A stretch of 64,000 bases of DNA, taken from JANMJD01 sp963828405. Lineage in GTDB: Bacteria > Actinomycetota > Acidimicrobiia > Acidimicrobiales > Ilumatobacteraceae. Position 1 is the first letter of the stretch. Each line of letters opens with the position of its first letter. Below, one piece after another: positions 1 to 7,296 of this stretch. A program made the position numbers and the translations under genes. The notes below the pieces were generated by a model. That model was not told the DNA's origin, ran no database searches, and worked only from the letters and a program-made list of their open reading frames with translations. The stretch lies in contig CAWHEG010000031.1 of assembly GCA_963828405.1 (NCBI GenBank), positions 2,604,001 through 2,668,000 of the forward strand. The letters run 5' to 3'.

Positions 1-266
1 CTTCCTCCACCCCGACCAGTGGACCCGCGAGATCGCCGTCGAACTCGCCAAGGCCGACGGCATCGAGACCCTCGGGCCGACAGCACTGGCAGGTGATCGA
101 CTTCATGCGCGCCGAGTACTTCGCCAAGGGCACCGGCCCGACCGTGCGGATCCTCGGCAAGACCTCGGGCGTGTCGGTCAAGGAGCTCTACCAGCTGTTC
201 CCGAAGGGCCCGGCCAAGATGGCCGCCCGCATCGCCGGGATCCCCAAGCCGAAAGGATGCATCTGA
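1..266 (+). CDS. TusE/DsrC-like sulfur-relay protein (5' end missing, one frameshift)
   Basis: Likely persulfide carrier of the TusE/DsrC family, which accepts sulfur on a C-terminal cysteine. The start lies outside the window. The visible part reads FLHPDQWTREIAVELAK, then QHWQVIDFMRAEYF, then KELYQLFPKGPAKMAARIAG, and ends in PKPKGCI, so the conserved penultimate Cys is present. The second Cys found about 11 residues upstream in true DsrC is absent, which fits TusE-like members better. One extra base near position 80 shifts the frame between the first two blocks and is probably a sequence error. A DsrE-family gene follows 2 nt after the stop, so the two probably work as a sulfur-transfer pair in the cytoplasm. 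Family assignment is confident; the sulfur pathway served is not known. Confidence 0.75.
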   Translation, partial: SSTPTSGPARSPSNSPRPTASRPSGRQHWQVIDFMRAEYFAKGTGPTVRILGKTSGVSVKELYQLFPKGPAKMAARIAGIPKPKGCI

Positions 267-268
267 TC

Positions 269-778
269 ATGAGCGACCTCATCACTCGCCCCGATCCCGA
301 GGTGGCCAAGTCGCCGGAGAAGATCACCAAGGTGTCGATCGTCATCTCGAAGGGCTCACTCGAAGGGATCTACCCCGGGCTGATCATGGCCAACGGCGCT
401 CGCGCCGAGGGGATGGAGGCGAACCTGTTCTTCACGTTCTTCGGCCTCGACGCCGTCCACCGCAAGCGGATCGAGCACATCAAGGTGGCCACCGTCGGCA
501 ACCCGGCGATGCACATCCCGACGTTGCTCGGCGGGCTCCCGGGGATGTCCGCCCTGGCCACGCACATGATGTCGAAGAAGATGGAGGAGCTGGACATTCC
601 CCCGATCAGCGAGTTCATCGAGATGATCGGCGACACCGGTGCCGGGCTGTACGCCTGCAAGGCGTCGGTCGACATGTTCGGCCTGACCAAGGACGACTTC
701 GTCCCGCAGATCGCCGACATCATCACCGTCGGCGAGTTCTACGACCTCGCCGCGGGTGGGCAGATCATCTTCACCTGA
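269..778 (+). CDS. DsrE-like (DrsE_2) sulfur-transfer protein
   Basis: Protein of 169 aa resembling the DsrE/DsrE2 family of cytoplasmic or membrane-associated persulfide carriers. Visible family features are an N-terminal beta strand (KVSIVISKGSLEGIYPGLIMA), a FFTFFGL block, a Met/Pro/Gly-rich middle, and GLYACKAS with the single conserved Cys expected to carry sulfur. I chose the ATG at 269 because AAAGGA lies about 11 nt upstream and it follows the stop of the TusE-like gene by 2 nt. An in-frame ATG at 257 would overlap that gene. The pairing with a TusE/DsrC-like partner supports a relay role. The partner enzymes (rhodanese, TusA, Hdr-like complex) would lie to the left and are not visible. 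Confidence 0.82.
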   Translation: MSDLITRPDPEVAKSPEKITKVSIVISKGSLEGIYPGLIMANGARAEGMEANLFFTFFGLDAVHRKRIEHIKVATVGNPAMHIPTLLGGLPGMSALATHMMSKKMEELDIPPISEFIEMIGDTGAGLYACKASVDMFGLTKDDFVPQIADIITVGEFYDLAAGGQIIFT

Positions 779-845
779 TCGTCGCCGGCTGATCACCGCC
801 GGATCGCTCCCGCGCAGCGACCCGGTTGGCCACCGGCGCCGCCCC

Positions 846-901
846 TACCGACCGCCGCCTGTACCGACCGCCTCGCCTACCGACCGCCTCGCCTACCGAC
901 C
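846..901 (+). repeat. 16-bp tandem repeat, about 3.5 copies
   Basis: The unit TACCGACCGCCTCGCC occurs perfectly at 862-877 and 878-893. A degenerate copy (TACCGACCGCCGCCTG) precedes it at 846-861 and a half copy ends it at 894-901. The array lies downstream of the DsrE-like gene. Its last copy supplies the stop codon of the oppositely oriented FAD oxidoreductase. No gene is visible in the rest of 779-892. Confidence 0.85.
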
Positions 902-2281
902 CAGGACGAACGGCGCCACGAGCGTGGTGCGCCGGGCCCGGCGGTCCGTGGCGTCCTCGGCGCGATCGGCGCTGCCGAGCACGGAGACGATCGCCCGCGA
1001 GGCGAGGAACCGCAGCGGTTCGGGCTCCCAGTTACGCGCCCGGTGCCCGACCCAGGGCAGCGCGGTCAGCTCGCTGGAGCGCTCGAGGATCAGGTCGGCG
1101 AGCGTTCGGCCCCCGATGTTGGCCGCCACGACGCCGTGGCCGGAGTAGCCCCCCGACCAGGCGAGGCCCCGCCGACGATCGCACTCGACCGACATCGACC
1201 AGTCGCGGGGCACGGCGAGCGACCCACCCCAGTGGTGGGTGATCGCACTGGAGGCGGCGGCGGGGAAGTGCTGTTGCAGCGAACGCTCCAAGCGGGCGCG
1301 GACGTCTCCGTTGCGCTCGTGCGACGGATCGATCGGTGAGCCGATGCGGTATGGAGCGCCGCGGCCGCCGATGGCGATGCGCCCGTCCATCGTCCGCTGG
1401 GCGTAGAAGAACAGGTGGTGGGCATCGGAGACCGCCATCCCGTCGCGCCAGCCCAGGGCCTCCCAGACATCGTCGCTGAGCGGTTCGGTGGCGATCATCA
1501 GCGAGTACAACGGCAGGAACCTGCGTCGCCAGCCGGCGCTGCGCACGCTGTACGACTCGGTGGCCCGCACGATCATCGGCGCCCGCACCGAGCCGTGCTC
1601 ACTGCGGATCCGGCCGCTGTCGATCTCGGCCGGGCTCCGCTCGAAGATCGTCACCCCGCGGCGCTCGCACGCCTCGGCCAACCCCCGAACGAGCCGGGCC
1701 GGGTCGACCCGGGCGCAGTGCGGGGTGAACGTGGCGGCCCGTGCCCCCGGGGTGCGCACGAAGCCGTCGAGCTCGGCGGGATCGAGGAGCCGGACGTCGT
1801 CGTCGGTCAGACCACGGGCGTGCTTGGCCGCCAGGCCGGCGGTGAGCCGTCGGCGTTGCGGCTCGGAGTAGGCGATCGTCAGGGCGCCGTGATGGGAGTA
1901 GCCGCACTCGATGTCCTCGGCGGCAGCCACCCGGCCGATCTCGTCGACCGCCGCGAACGTCGCCCGCTCGCCGCGCAGCACCGCCGCCGCTCCCGAGCGT
2001 CGGGCATAGGCGGCGGCATCGCCGGCGATGAACCCCGACACCCACCCGCCGTTGCGTCCCGATGCCCCGAAGCCGGCGATCTCGGCCTCGACCACGACGA
2101 TCCGCAACGTCGGGTCGAGTCCCGCCAGGTAGTAGGCCGTCCACAACCCGGTGAACCCGGCCCCGAGGATCGCCACGTCGGCGTCGATGTCGGCACCCAG
2201 CGCCGCCCGAGGGGTCAGCGAGCCGGCGAGGCCGTCGAGCCACAACGATCGTTGGCGATAGCCGGCCTCGGGTGGGATCAC
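893..2281 (-). CDS. FAD-dependent oxidoreductase (DAO family, PuuB/OrdL-like)
   Basis: Flavoprotein of 462 aa from the D-amino-acid oxidase (DAO) fold, most like gamma-glutamylputrescine oxidase and related amine oxidases. The dinucleotide-binding motif GAGFTGLWTAYYLA sits near residues 36-49. It is followed by VVVEAEIAGFGASGRNGGW, the typical second block of this group. A C-terminal SGGYSGHGVVAANIGG block completes the FAD site. The start is a GTG at 2281. No signal peptide is seen, so it should act in the cytoplasm on an amine or amino-acid substrate that cannot be named from sequence. It lies on the minus strand downstream of the class V aminotransferase (gap about 95 nt), so the two could be co-transcribed. 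The stop codon falls inside the 16-bp repeat. Confidence 0.85.
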   Translation of the reverse strand: MIPPEAGYRQRSLWLDGLAGSLTPRAALGADIDADVAILGAGFTGLWTAYYLAGLDPTLRIVVVEAEIAGFGASGRNGGWVSGFIAGDAAAYARRSGAAAVLRGERATFAAVDEIGRVAAAEDIECGYSHHGALTIAYSEPQRRRLTAGLAAKHARGLTDDDVRLLDPAELDGFVRTPGARAATFTPHCARVDPARLVRGLAEACERRGVTIFERSPAEIDSGRIRSEHGSVRAPMIVRATESYSVRSAGWRRRFLPLYSLMIATEPLSDDVWEALGWRDGMAVSDAHHLFFYAQRTMDGRIAIGGRGAPYRIGSPIDPSHERNGDVRARLERSLQQHFPAAASSAITHHWGGSLAVPRDWSMSVECDRRRGLAWSGGYSGHGVVAANIGGRTLADLILERSSELTALPWVGHRARNWEPEPLRFLASRAIVSVLGSADRAEDATDRRARRTTLVAPFVLGR

Positions 2282-2376
2282 GGCCGGACGGTAGCACCGC
2301 GTGCTGCACGGCGTCGGGTGAGGTGAGGCGCCGGCAGCCCGTCACGACCCGACGCACCTGCCCCGGCCCGGGGTGA

Positions 2377-4083
2377 TCAGATCAGTGACGCCTCGGGGAG
2401 CTCGAACCAGCGGAGGTGCTCGAACTCGGCCGACAACGTGCCGGGCGGCGGCTCGCCGGGGACGTCGTCGGCGGCGGCTTCGAACCGTCGACGGGCGGCG
2501 TCGAGGTAGCCGGCGAGCGCGCTCTCGGGGGCGCGGGCCCGGTCGGCCGGAGGCCGAAGGAGTTCGCCGGTCGCCGGATCGTAGGACAGCTGCGACAGCC
2601 GCAACGGCGGCTCGATCGGGCCGAGGCGGTGGCGCCACAGCCCGGTGGCGGGGTCGAACCGGTACTCGTCGAGCAGCTTCCACCCGTGCTCGGCGACGAG
2701 GTCGACCGCCCGTACCAGATAGTCGAAGACGGTCTCGGAGATGAAGTAGTTGAAGCTCACCCTCGTCCAGCCCGGCTTGATCCCTTCGCAACCGCGGGTG
2801 ATCTCGTGCTCGAACTCCTGCGACCGGGCGATGTCGATGCCCAGCAGGCGGTGCCCGTACGGTCCGGCGCACGAGCAGCCGCCACGCGACTGCACGCCGA
2901 ACAGGTCGTTGAGCAGGGCCACGACGAAGTTGTGGTGGAGGTAGCGGCCACCCGGGCGCCGGACGACGAACGACACGATCGACAACCGCTCGGAATGGGT
3001 GTTGCCGAGCACGCCGATCGCCGGGTTGGCCGACCAGGCGGCGATCGCCCGGCGCCAGTACGACTCCTCGTGCTCCTTGATCGTCGCCACGCCGACCGCC
3101 TGCTTGAGCTGGAAGACGAGGCCGGCGCGGATCGATTCGATGATCGCCGGGGTGCCGCCCTCCTCGCGGTGGACGGGATCGTCGAGGTACCGGTGCTCCG
3201 TGGGGTTGACGTAGGCCACCGTTCCGCCGCCGACGACGTCGGGGACGCGGTTGCGGAGCAACGTGCGTCGGGCGACGAGCACGCCCGGCGTGCCCGGGCC
3301 GCCGACGAACTTGTGCGGACTGATGAACACGGCGTCCTTGTGGGCCAGCGGGTGCTCGGCGCAGCGCGGGTACATCTCGATGTCCACGTACGGCGCGGCG
3401 CAGGCGAAGTCCCAGAACGACAGTGCGCCGTGGCGGTGGAGGAGATCGGCGATGGCGCACGTGTTGGAAACGATGCCGGTGACGTTGGAGGCGGCCGAGA
3501 ACGATCCGATCTTCAGCGGTCGCGCCGCATGGCGGGTCAGCCCGGCGTCGAGGGCGTCGAGGTCGATGTGACCGTCGGCGTCCTCGGGGATGGTGACGAC
3601 ATCGGCGATCGACTCACGCCAGGGCAGTTCGTTGGAGTGGTGCTCGAACGGTCCGACGAACACGACCGGTCGCTGATCGGCGGGGATGTGGCGGGAGAGC
3701 CCGAACCGGTCGTCGAGGTCGGCCGGGAGCCGCAGGTTCATCACCCCGATCAACTTGTCGATGGCGCCCGTCGAGCCCGACCCGCAGAAGATCACGCACG
3801 TCTCGTCGTCACCGCCGACGGCGTCGTGGATGATCCGCCGGGCGTCCTCGCGCAGCCGCGTCGTCTGCAGGCCGGTGCCCGACGACTCGGTGTGGGTGTT
3901 GGCATAGCGGGGGAGCACCTCGTCGCGGATGAAGTCCTCGATGAAGCCGAGCGCCCGGCCGGAGGCGGTGTAGTCGGCATACGTGATGCGGTGGGGTCCG
4001 TACGGCCCGTCCATCACCTGATCGTCACCGATGACCGATTGACGGATCTGGCGGAGCAGCGGGCTGTCGGCGGGGTCGGTCAC
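2377..4083 (-). CDS. Class V aminotransferase (cysteine desulfurase-like)
   Basis: PLP enzyme of about 568 aa belonging to the aminotransferase class V / cysteine desulfurase superfamily. Evidence: the N-terminal block YADYTASGRALGFIEDFI, a cofactor loop FCGSGSTGAIDKL, GPFEHHSN, and the Schiff-base lysine in FISPHKFVGGPGTPGVL. At about 570 aa it is longer than NifS/SufS (about 400 aa), with an extended C-terminal region, so it belongs to a separate branch. The GTG at 4083 is preferred, with GGAGGAG lying upstream on the minus strand. A TTG at 4128 would give a longer Gly-rich N-terminus read through a 9-C run and is less likely. It follows the YeiH-like exporter gene and may be part of the same sulfur-related operon. 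The substrate is unknown; desulfurase activity is inference. Confidence 0.85.
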   Translation of the reverse strand: MTDPADSPLLRQIRQSVIGDDQVMDGPYGPHRITYADYTASGRALGFIEDFIRDEVLPRYANTHTESSGTGLQTTRLREDARRIIHDAVGGDDETCVIFCGSGSTGAIDKLIGVMNLRLPADLDDRFGLSRHIPADQRPVVFVGPFEHHSNELPWRESIADVVTIPEDADGHIDLDALDAGLTRHAARPLKIGSFSAASNVTGIVSNTCAIADLLHRHGALSFWDFACAAPYVDIEMYPRCAEHPLAHKDAVFISPHKFVGGPGTPGVLVARRTLLRNRVPDVVGGGTVAYVNPTEHRYLDDPVHREEGGTPAIIESIRAGLVFQLKQAVGVATIKEHEESYWRRAIAAWSANPAIGVLGNTHSERLSIVSFVVRRPGGRYLHHNFVVALLNDLFGVQSRGGCSCAGPYGHRLLGIDIARSQEFEHEITRGCEGIKPGWTRVSFNYFISETVFDYLVRAVDLVAEHGWKLLDEYRFDPATGLWRHRLGPIEPPLRLSQLSYDPATGELLRPPADRARAPESALAGYLDAARRRFEAAADDVPGEPPPGTLSAEFEHLRWFELPEASLI

Positions 4084-4135
4084 GCCGCGCGAACCTACTC
4101 CTCCGGGCGGCGATCCCCCCCCCAACAATCGGGTT

Positions 4136-5164
4136 TCAGTGTGTCACGACCACGCCGAGCAGCGACAACGCGGCGATGAACGCCCAGCTGGCGAGGCCGA
4201 GAACGAGCGGCCGTCCGCCGACGCGGCGGAGTCTGGACCATTGGACGCCGGCGCCCAGACCGACGAGGGCCATCGCCAGCAGGATCTGTTCGGCCGAGCG
4301 CAACGTGCTGATCGTGTGGGCCGACAGCCAGCCCGTCGAGCGCAGGGCGATGGCCGCGAGGAAGCCGACGACGAACAGCGGGAGGATCGGCGGGCGGCTG
4401 GCGCTGCTCACCGTGGCGCCATGCCTGCGCCGCCACAGGCTGACCCCGGCGACGAGCGGGGCGAGCAGCACGACACGGGTCAGCTTGAGGATCACCGCTG
4501 CCTCGCGGGCCGTGTCGCTCACCGCTGCCGACGCGGCGACCGTCTGGGCGACATCATGGACGCTGGCACCGACCCACGACCCGAAGGCCGCGTCGTCGAG
4601 CTGCAGCCACCACCGGTTGACCAGCGGCAGCACGACGATGGCCAGCGACCCGCAGAGCGTCACCATGGCAATCGCGTAGGTGACCTCCTCCTCGTCGGCC
4701 CCCGACAGGGGCTCCATCGCGGCGATGGCCGAGGCGCCGCAGATCGAGAAGCCGGTGGCGACGAGCAGGCTCATCGGGTCGCTCAACCCCAGCCGCCGCC
4801 CGAGCCACTGCGTGCCGAAGAACGTCGCTGCCACGACGACGAGCACGACGACGAGCCCTGGACCGCCGAGGTCGACCACGTTGCGCGCCGCCAGCTGCGA
4901 ACCGAGCAGCACGACCCCGACGCGCAGCAGCCGCCGTGCCGCGTAGCCGAGGCCCGGGCGCATCCGGTCGGTGACCAGGCCGACGTTGGTGAGCAGCACG
5001 CCGATCGCCACGGAGATGACCAGGGGGCTGACCGAGGTGAAACGGCGGTGGATGGCGAACGCCACGGTGACGACGGCGCCCGCCGCCGCCAATCCGGCGA
5101 CGTCGTGCCGGGCCGGTAGCAGTCGGAACGAGGACCGTGCCGCGTTCAGCCGGGGAGTCGCCAT
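4136..5164 (-). CDS. YeiH-family (UPF0324) putative sulfate exporter
   Basis: Integral membrane protein of about 342 aa with nine or ten predicted helices. It carries the family hallmarks GFSICGASAIAAMEPL and SWVGASVHDVAQTVAASAA. UPF0324/YeiH proteins are annotated as putative sulfate exporters, but their transport function is not well proven. The ATG at 5164 is used; a GTG at 5173 is an alternative. It is divergent from a TSUP-family transporter (5292) across a 127-nt gap, and the class V aminotransferase lies downstream on the same strand. This neighbourhood fits handling of sulfite or sulfate released by organosulfur metabolism, which is inference from context. Confidence 0.86.
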   Translation of the reverse strand: MATPRLNAARSSFRLLPARHDVAGLAAAGAVVTVAFAIHRRFTSVSPLVISVAIGVLLTNVGLVTDRMRPGLGYAARRLLRVGVVLLGSQLAARNVVDLGGPGLVVVLVVVAATFFGTQWLGRRLGLSDPMSLLVATGFSICGASAIAAMEPLSGADEEEVTYAIAMVTLCGSLAIVVLPLVNRWWLQLDDAAFGSWVGASVHDVAQTVAASAAVSDTAREAAVILKLTRVVLLAPLVAGVSLWRRRHGATVSSASRPPILPLFVVGFLAAIALRSTGWLSAHTISTLRSAEQILLAMALVGLGAGVQWSRLRRVGGRPLVLGLASWAFIAALSLLGVVVTH

Positions 5165-5291
5165 GGGGGCCACCCGTTCTAGCCCACGTTGAGCGGCGCA
5201 CTAGGGTCGGCAATCGTGCCCCGAACCCACGGCAACGACGCGGTGGGGCGTCCGGCGGGCCTGCGCCGATCCGCCACCGGGTGATCGGGCG

Positions 5292-6104
5292 ATGTTCGTC
5301 GAGTTCTTCCTCGCCGTGGTCACGTCGTCGATCGGCGCGGTCGGCGGCCTGGGCGGGGCGGTGATCCTCGTGCCGTTGCTGGCGGTGACCGGCACCCCCG
5401 CCCGCGTCGCCGCCCCGCTCGGCCTCGTGTCGGTCGCCGCCGGCTCGCTGGCGGCGGGTGCGAGGCATCTCGACGAGCAGGTCGTCAACCACCGGATCGG
5501 GGTGACCACCGAGGTGTTCGCCAGCACCGGCGCGGTGGTCGGGGCCCTGGCCAGCGGGCTGGTCTCGGACCGCAAGCTCAAGGTCGTGCTCGGACTTGTC
5601 GCCATCACGGCCGCCGTGGTCGGCGCACGGCGGCAGGGGGTGCGCAACCAGCCGGTGGCCGCGCTCGGCGCCGACGACGTCGGCGAACGGACCCGTGAAC
5701 TGGCCGGCGTCTACCGGCTCGGCGACTCCTTCGTCCCGTACCGGGCTCGCCGAGTCGGGGCGGGCGCGGCGCTGTTCACCTTCTCGGGCCTGCTCGCCGG
5801 ACTCGCCGGGGCGAGCGGTGGCTTCATCAAGACGCCGGCGACCAGTGAGGTGATGCACGTCCCGGTGCGCGTCGCCGCGGCGACCACCACGTTCACGATC
5901 GGGGTGACCTCCGCCGCCGGGTTGATCGTGTTCGCCCTGCAGGGCCGGCTCGACCTGGTGGCGTGCGCCGGTGTCTGCGCCGGCAGCATCATCGGCGGCC
6001 GGCTCGGCGCTTCGCTCCAGTCACGCCTCTCTCCGCCCCAGGTGCGCAGATTCCTCAGCGCACTGTTGATCGTCGTCGGCGTGTTGCTCCTGGTCCGCTC
6101 GTGA
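5292..6104 (+). CDS. TSUP/TauE-SafE family transporter
   Basis: Membrane protein of 270 aa of the TSUP (TauE/SafE, DUF81) family, which exports sulfite, sulfoacetate or other organosulfur anions. The duplicated motif typical of the family is visible: GAVGGLGGAVILVPLL near the N-terminus and LAGLAGASGGFIKTPA in the second half, each at the start of a hydrophobic bundle. About eight helices are predicted, with a hydrophilic central loop of about 50 aa. The stop overlaps the GTG start of a DUF1634 gene by 3 nt, indicating translational coupling. Together with the divergent YeiH-like gene it forms an anion-export pair. The substrate is not determined by sequence. Confidence 0.9.
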   Translation: MFVEFFLAVVTSSIGAVGGLGGAVILVPLLAVTGTPARVAAPLGLVSVAAGSLAAGARHLDEQVVNHRIGVTTEVFASTGAVVGALASGLVSDRKLKVVLGLVAITAAVVGARRQGVRNQPVAALGADDVGERTRELAGVYRLGDSFVPYRARRVGAGAALFTFSGLLAGLAGASGGFIKTPATSEVMHVPVRVAAATTTFTIGVTSAAGLIVFALQGRLDLVACAGVCAGSIIGGRLGASLQSRLSPPQVRRFLSALLIVVGVLLLVRS

Positions 6105-6388
6105 GCCACCCCGCGTCGGTGATCGAACCGCCGAGCCGGTCCCAGCGGATGCTGCTGCGCGGCGCCGTGCCGGCGGCGCTGCTGTTCGCCGTGATCGGGG
6201 CGACGATTCCCGGGATGTGGGGGCGGCGCAGCGCGATCGCCGCGGTCACGGTGATCGTCGCCGCGCCGCTGCTGCGCGTCGTGCTGCTGTGCGTGAGGTG
6301 GGCGAGGATCCGTGACCTCCGCTTCGCCCTCGTCGGGCTGCTACTCCTCGCCGTCGTGGCCACCGGAGCTCTCCTCGCCGCCCGTTAG
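6101..6388 (+). CDS. DUF1634 small membrane protein
   Basis: Predicted 95-aa membrane protein with three hydrophobic segments (around residues 23-38, 45-65 and 74-94). It resembles DUF1634, a family I recall as commonly encoded next to TSUP transporters. The GTG start at 6101 overlaps the stop of the upstream TSUP gene (GTGA), so the two are almost certainly co-translated. It may be an accessory subunit or stabiliser of the transporter, but no function is established. The longer open frame upstream of 6101 only overlaps the transporter gene and is not coding. Confidence 0.72.
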   Translation: MSHPASVIEPPSRSQRMLLRGAVPAALLFAVIGATIPGMWGRRSAIAAVTVIVAAPLLRVVLLCVRWARIRDLRFALVGLLLLAVVATGALLAAR

Positions 6389-6400
6389 CGTCAACTCCGC

Positions 6401-7240
6401 TCAGGCCCCGGGGAGGGGGAGCCTGGCGAACACCGGCGATCGCTTCTCGAGGAAGGACTGGACGCCCTCGGCGAAGTCGGGGCGGTTGAAGCTCTCGATC
6501 ATCAGGCGGACCGACTCGCGCTCCGCGGCGCCGAGGCCAACGTGAAGCTGTTCGTACACCTGGTGTTTCATGATCGCCAGCGATGTCGGCGAGCACCGAT
6601 CGGCGAGCCCCTTGACGTAGTCGACGCAGTGGGGGATCAGCTCGTCGCCCGCGACGAGGGTGTTGGCCAGGCCGATCCGGACGGCCTCCTCGCCGCCGAC
6701 CTTGCGCGACGAGAACAGCAGGTCGAGGGCGACCGCGGGGCCGACGAGGCGGGGGAGCAGCCAGCTGAGCCCCCACTCGGCGATCAGCCCGCGCTGGGCG
6801 AAGGCGGTGAGCATCACGGCTTCGGGGGTGATCACCCGCAGGTCGCAGCACAGGACGAACGGGAACGCCATTCCGGCGACGGCACCGTTGATCGCGGCGA
6901 TGATCGGTTTGTCGATCGTCAGCAGGTAGGGGAACCGGCCGGTGAACTCCCCGGTTGTCTCGACCGGCGCGGCCGGGCGGCGGCCGCTGGGCGGCGGTGA
7001 GGCGGCGTCGGGGTTGCCGTCGGCGATGTTCGACAGCATGGTCATGTCGGCGCCGGCGCAGAACGCCCGGCCCTCGCCGGTGACGATGATCCCCACGACC
7101 GCCGGGTCGGCCTGTGCCCGCAGCATCGCATCCCGGATCTCACCGTCCATCTCGTTGGTCCAGGCGTTGAGCACGGCGGGACGGTTGAGCGTGATGATCG
7201 CGACTGGGTCGGTCACCTCATAGCGGATCTGGGTGTACAT
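6401..7240 (-). CDS. Enoyl-CoA hydratase/isomerase family protein
   Basis: Crotonase-fold protein of 279 aa. Visible motifs are ITLNRPAVLNAWTNEM at the N-terminus, the first oxyanion-hole segment RAFCAGADM, and the second segment AAINGAVAGMAFPFVLCCD, followed by AFAQRGLIAEWGLSWLLPRL with the usual catalytic-site acid. The start is the ATG at 7240, 8 nt behind a good ribosome-binding site (GAGAGGAG). It probably hydrates or isomerises an acyl-CoA in beta-oxidation or a degradation pathway; the specific substrate cannot be told. It closely resembles in layout the second hydratase at 18984, including the C-terminal EGVQSFLEKRSPVF block. It stands alone on the minus strand, convergent with the DUF1634 gene. 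Confidence 0.9.
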   Translation of the reverse strand: MYTQIRYEVTDPVAIITLNRPAVLNAWTNEMDGEIRDAMLRAQADPAVVGIIVTGEGRAFCAGADMTMLSNIADGNPDAASPPPSGRRPAAPVETTGEFTGRFPYLLTIDKPIIAAINGAVAGMAFPFVLCCDLRVITPEAVMLTAFAQRGLIAEWGLSWLLPRLVGPAVALDLLFSSRKVGGEEAVRIGLANTLVAGDELIPHCVDYVKGLADRCSPTSLAIMKHQVYEQLHVGLGAAERESVRLMIESFNRPDFAEGVQSFLEKRSPVFARLPLPGA

Positions 7241-7296
7241 CGAACTCCTCTCGGGCGCGCCACGGCCGGGTGGCGGCGGCGGTGGACGGTCACCGG

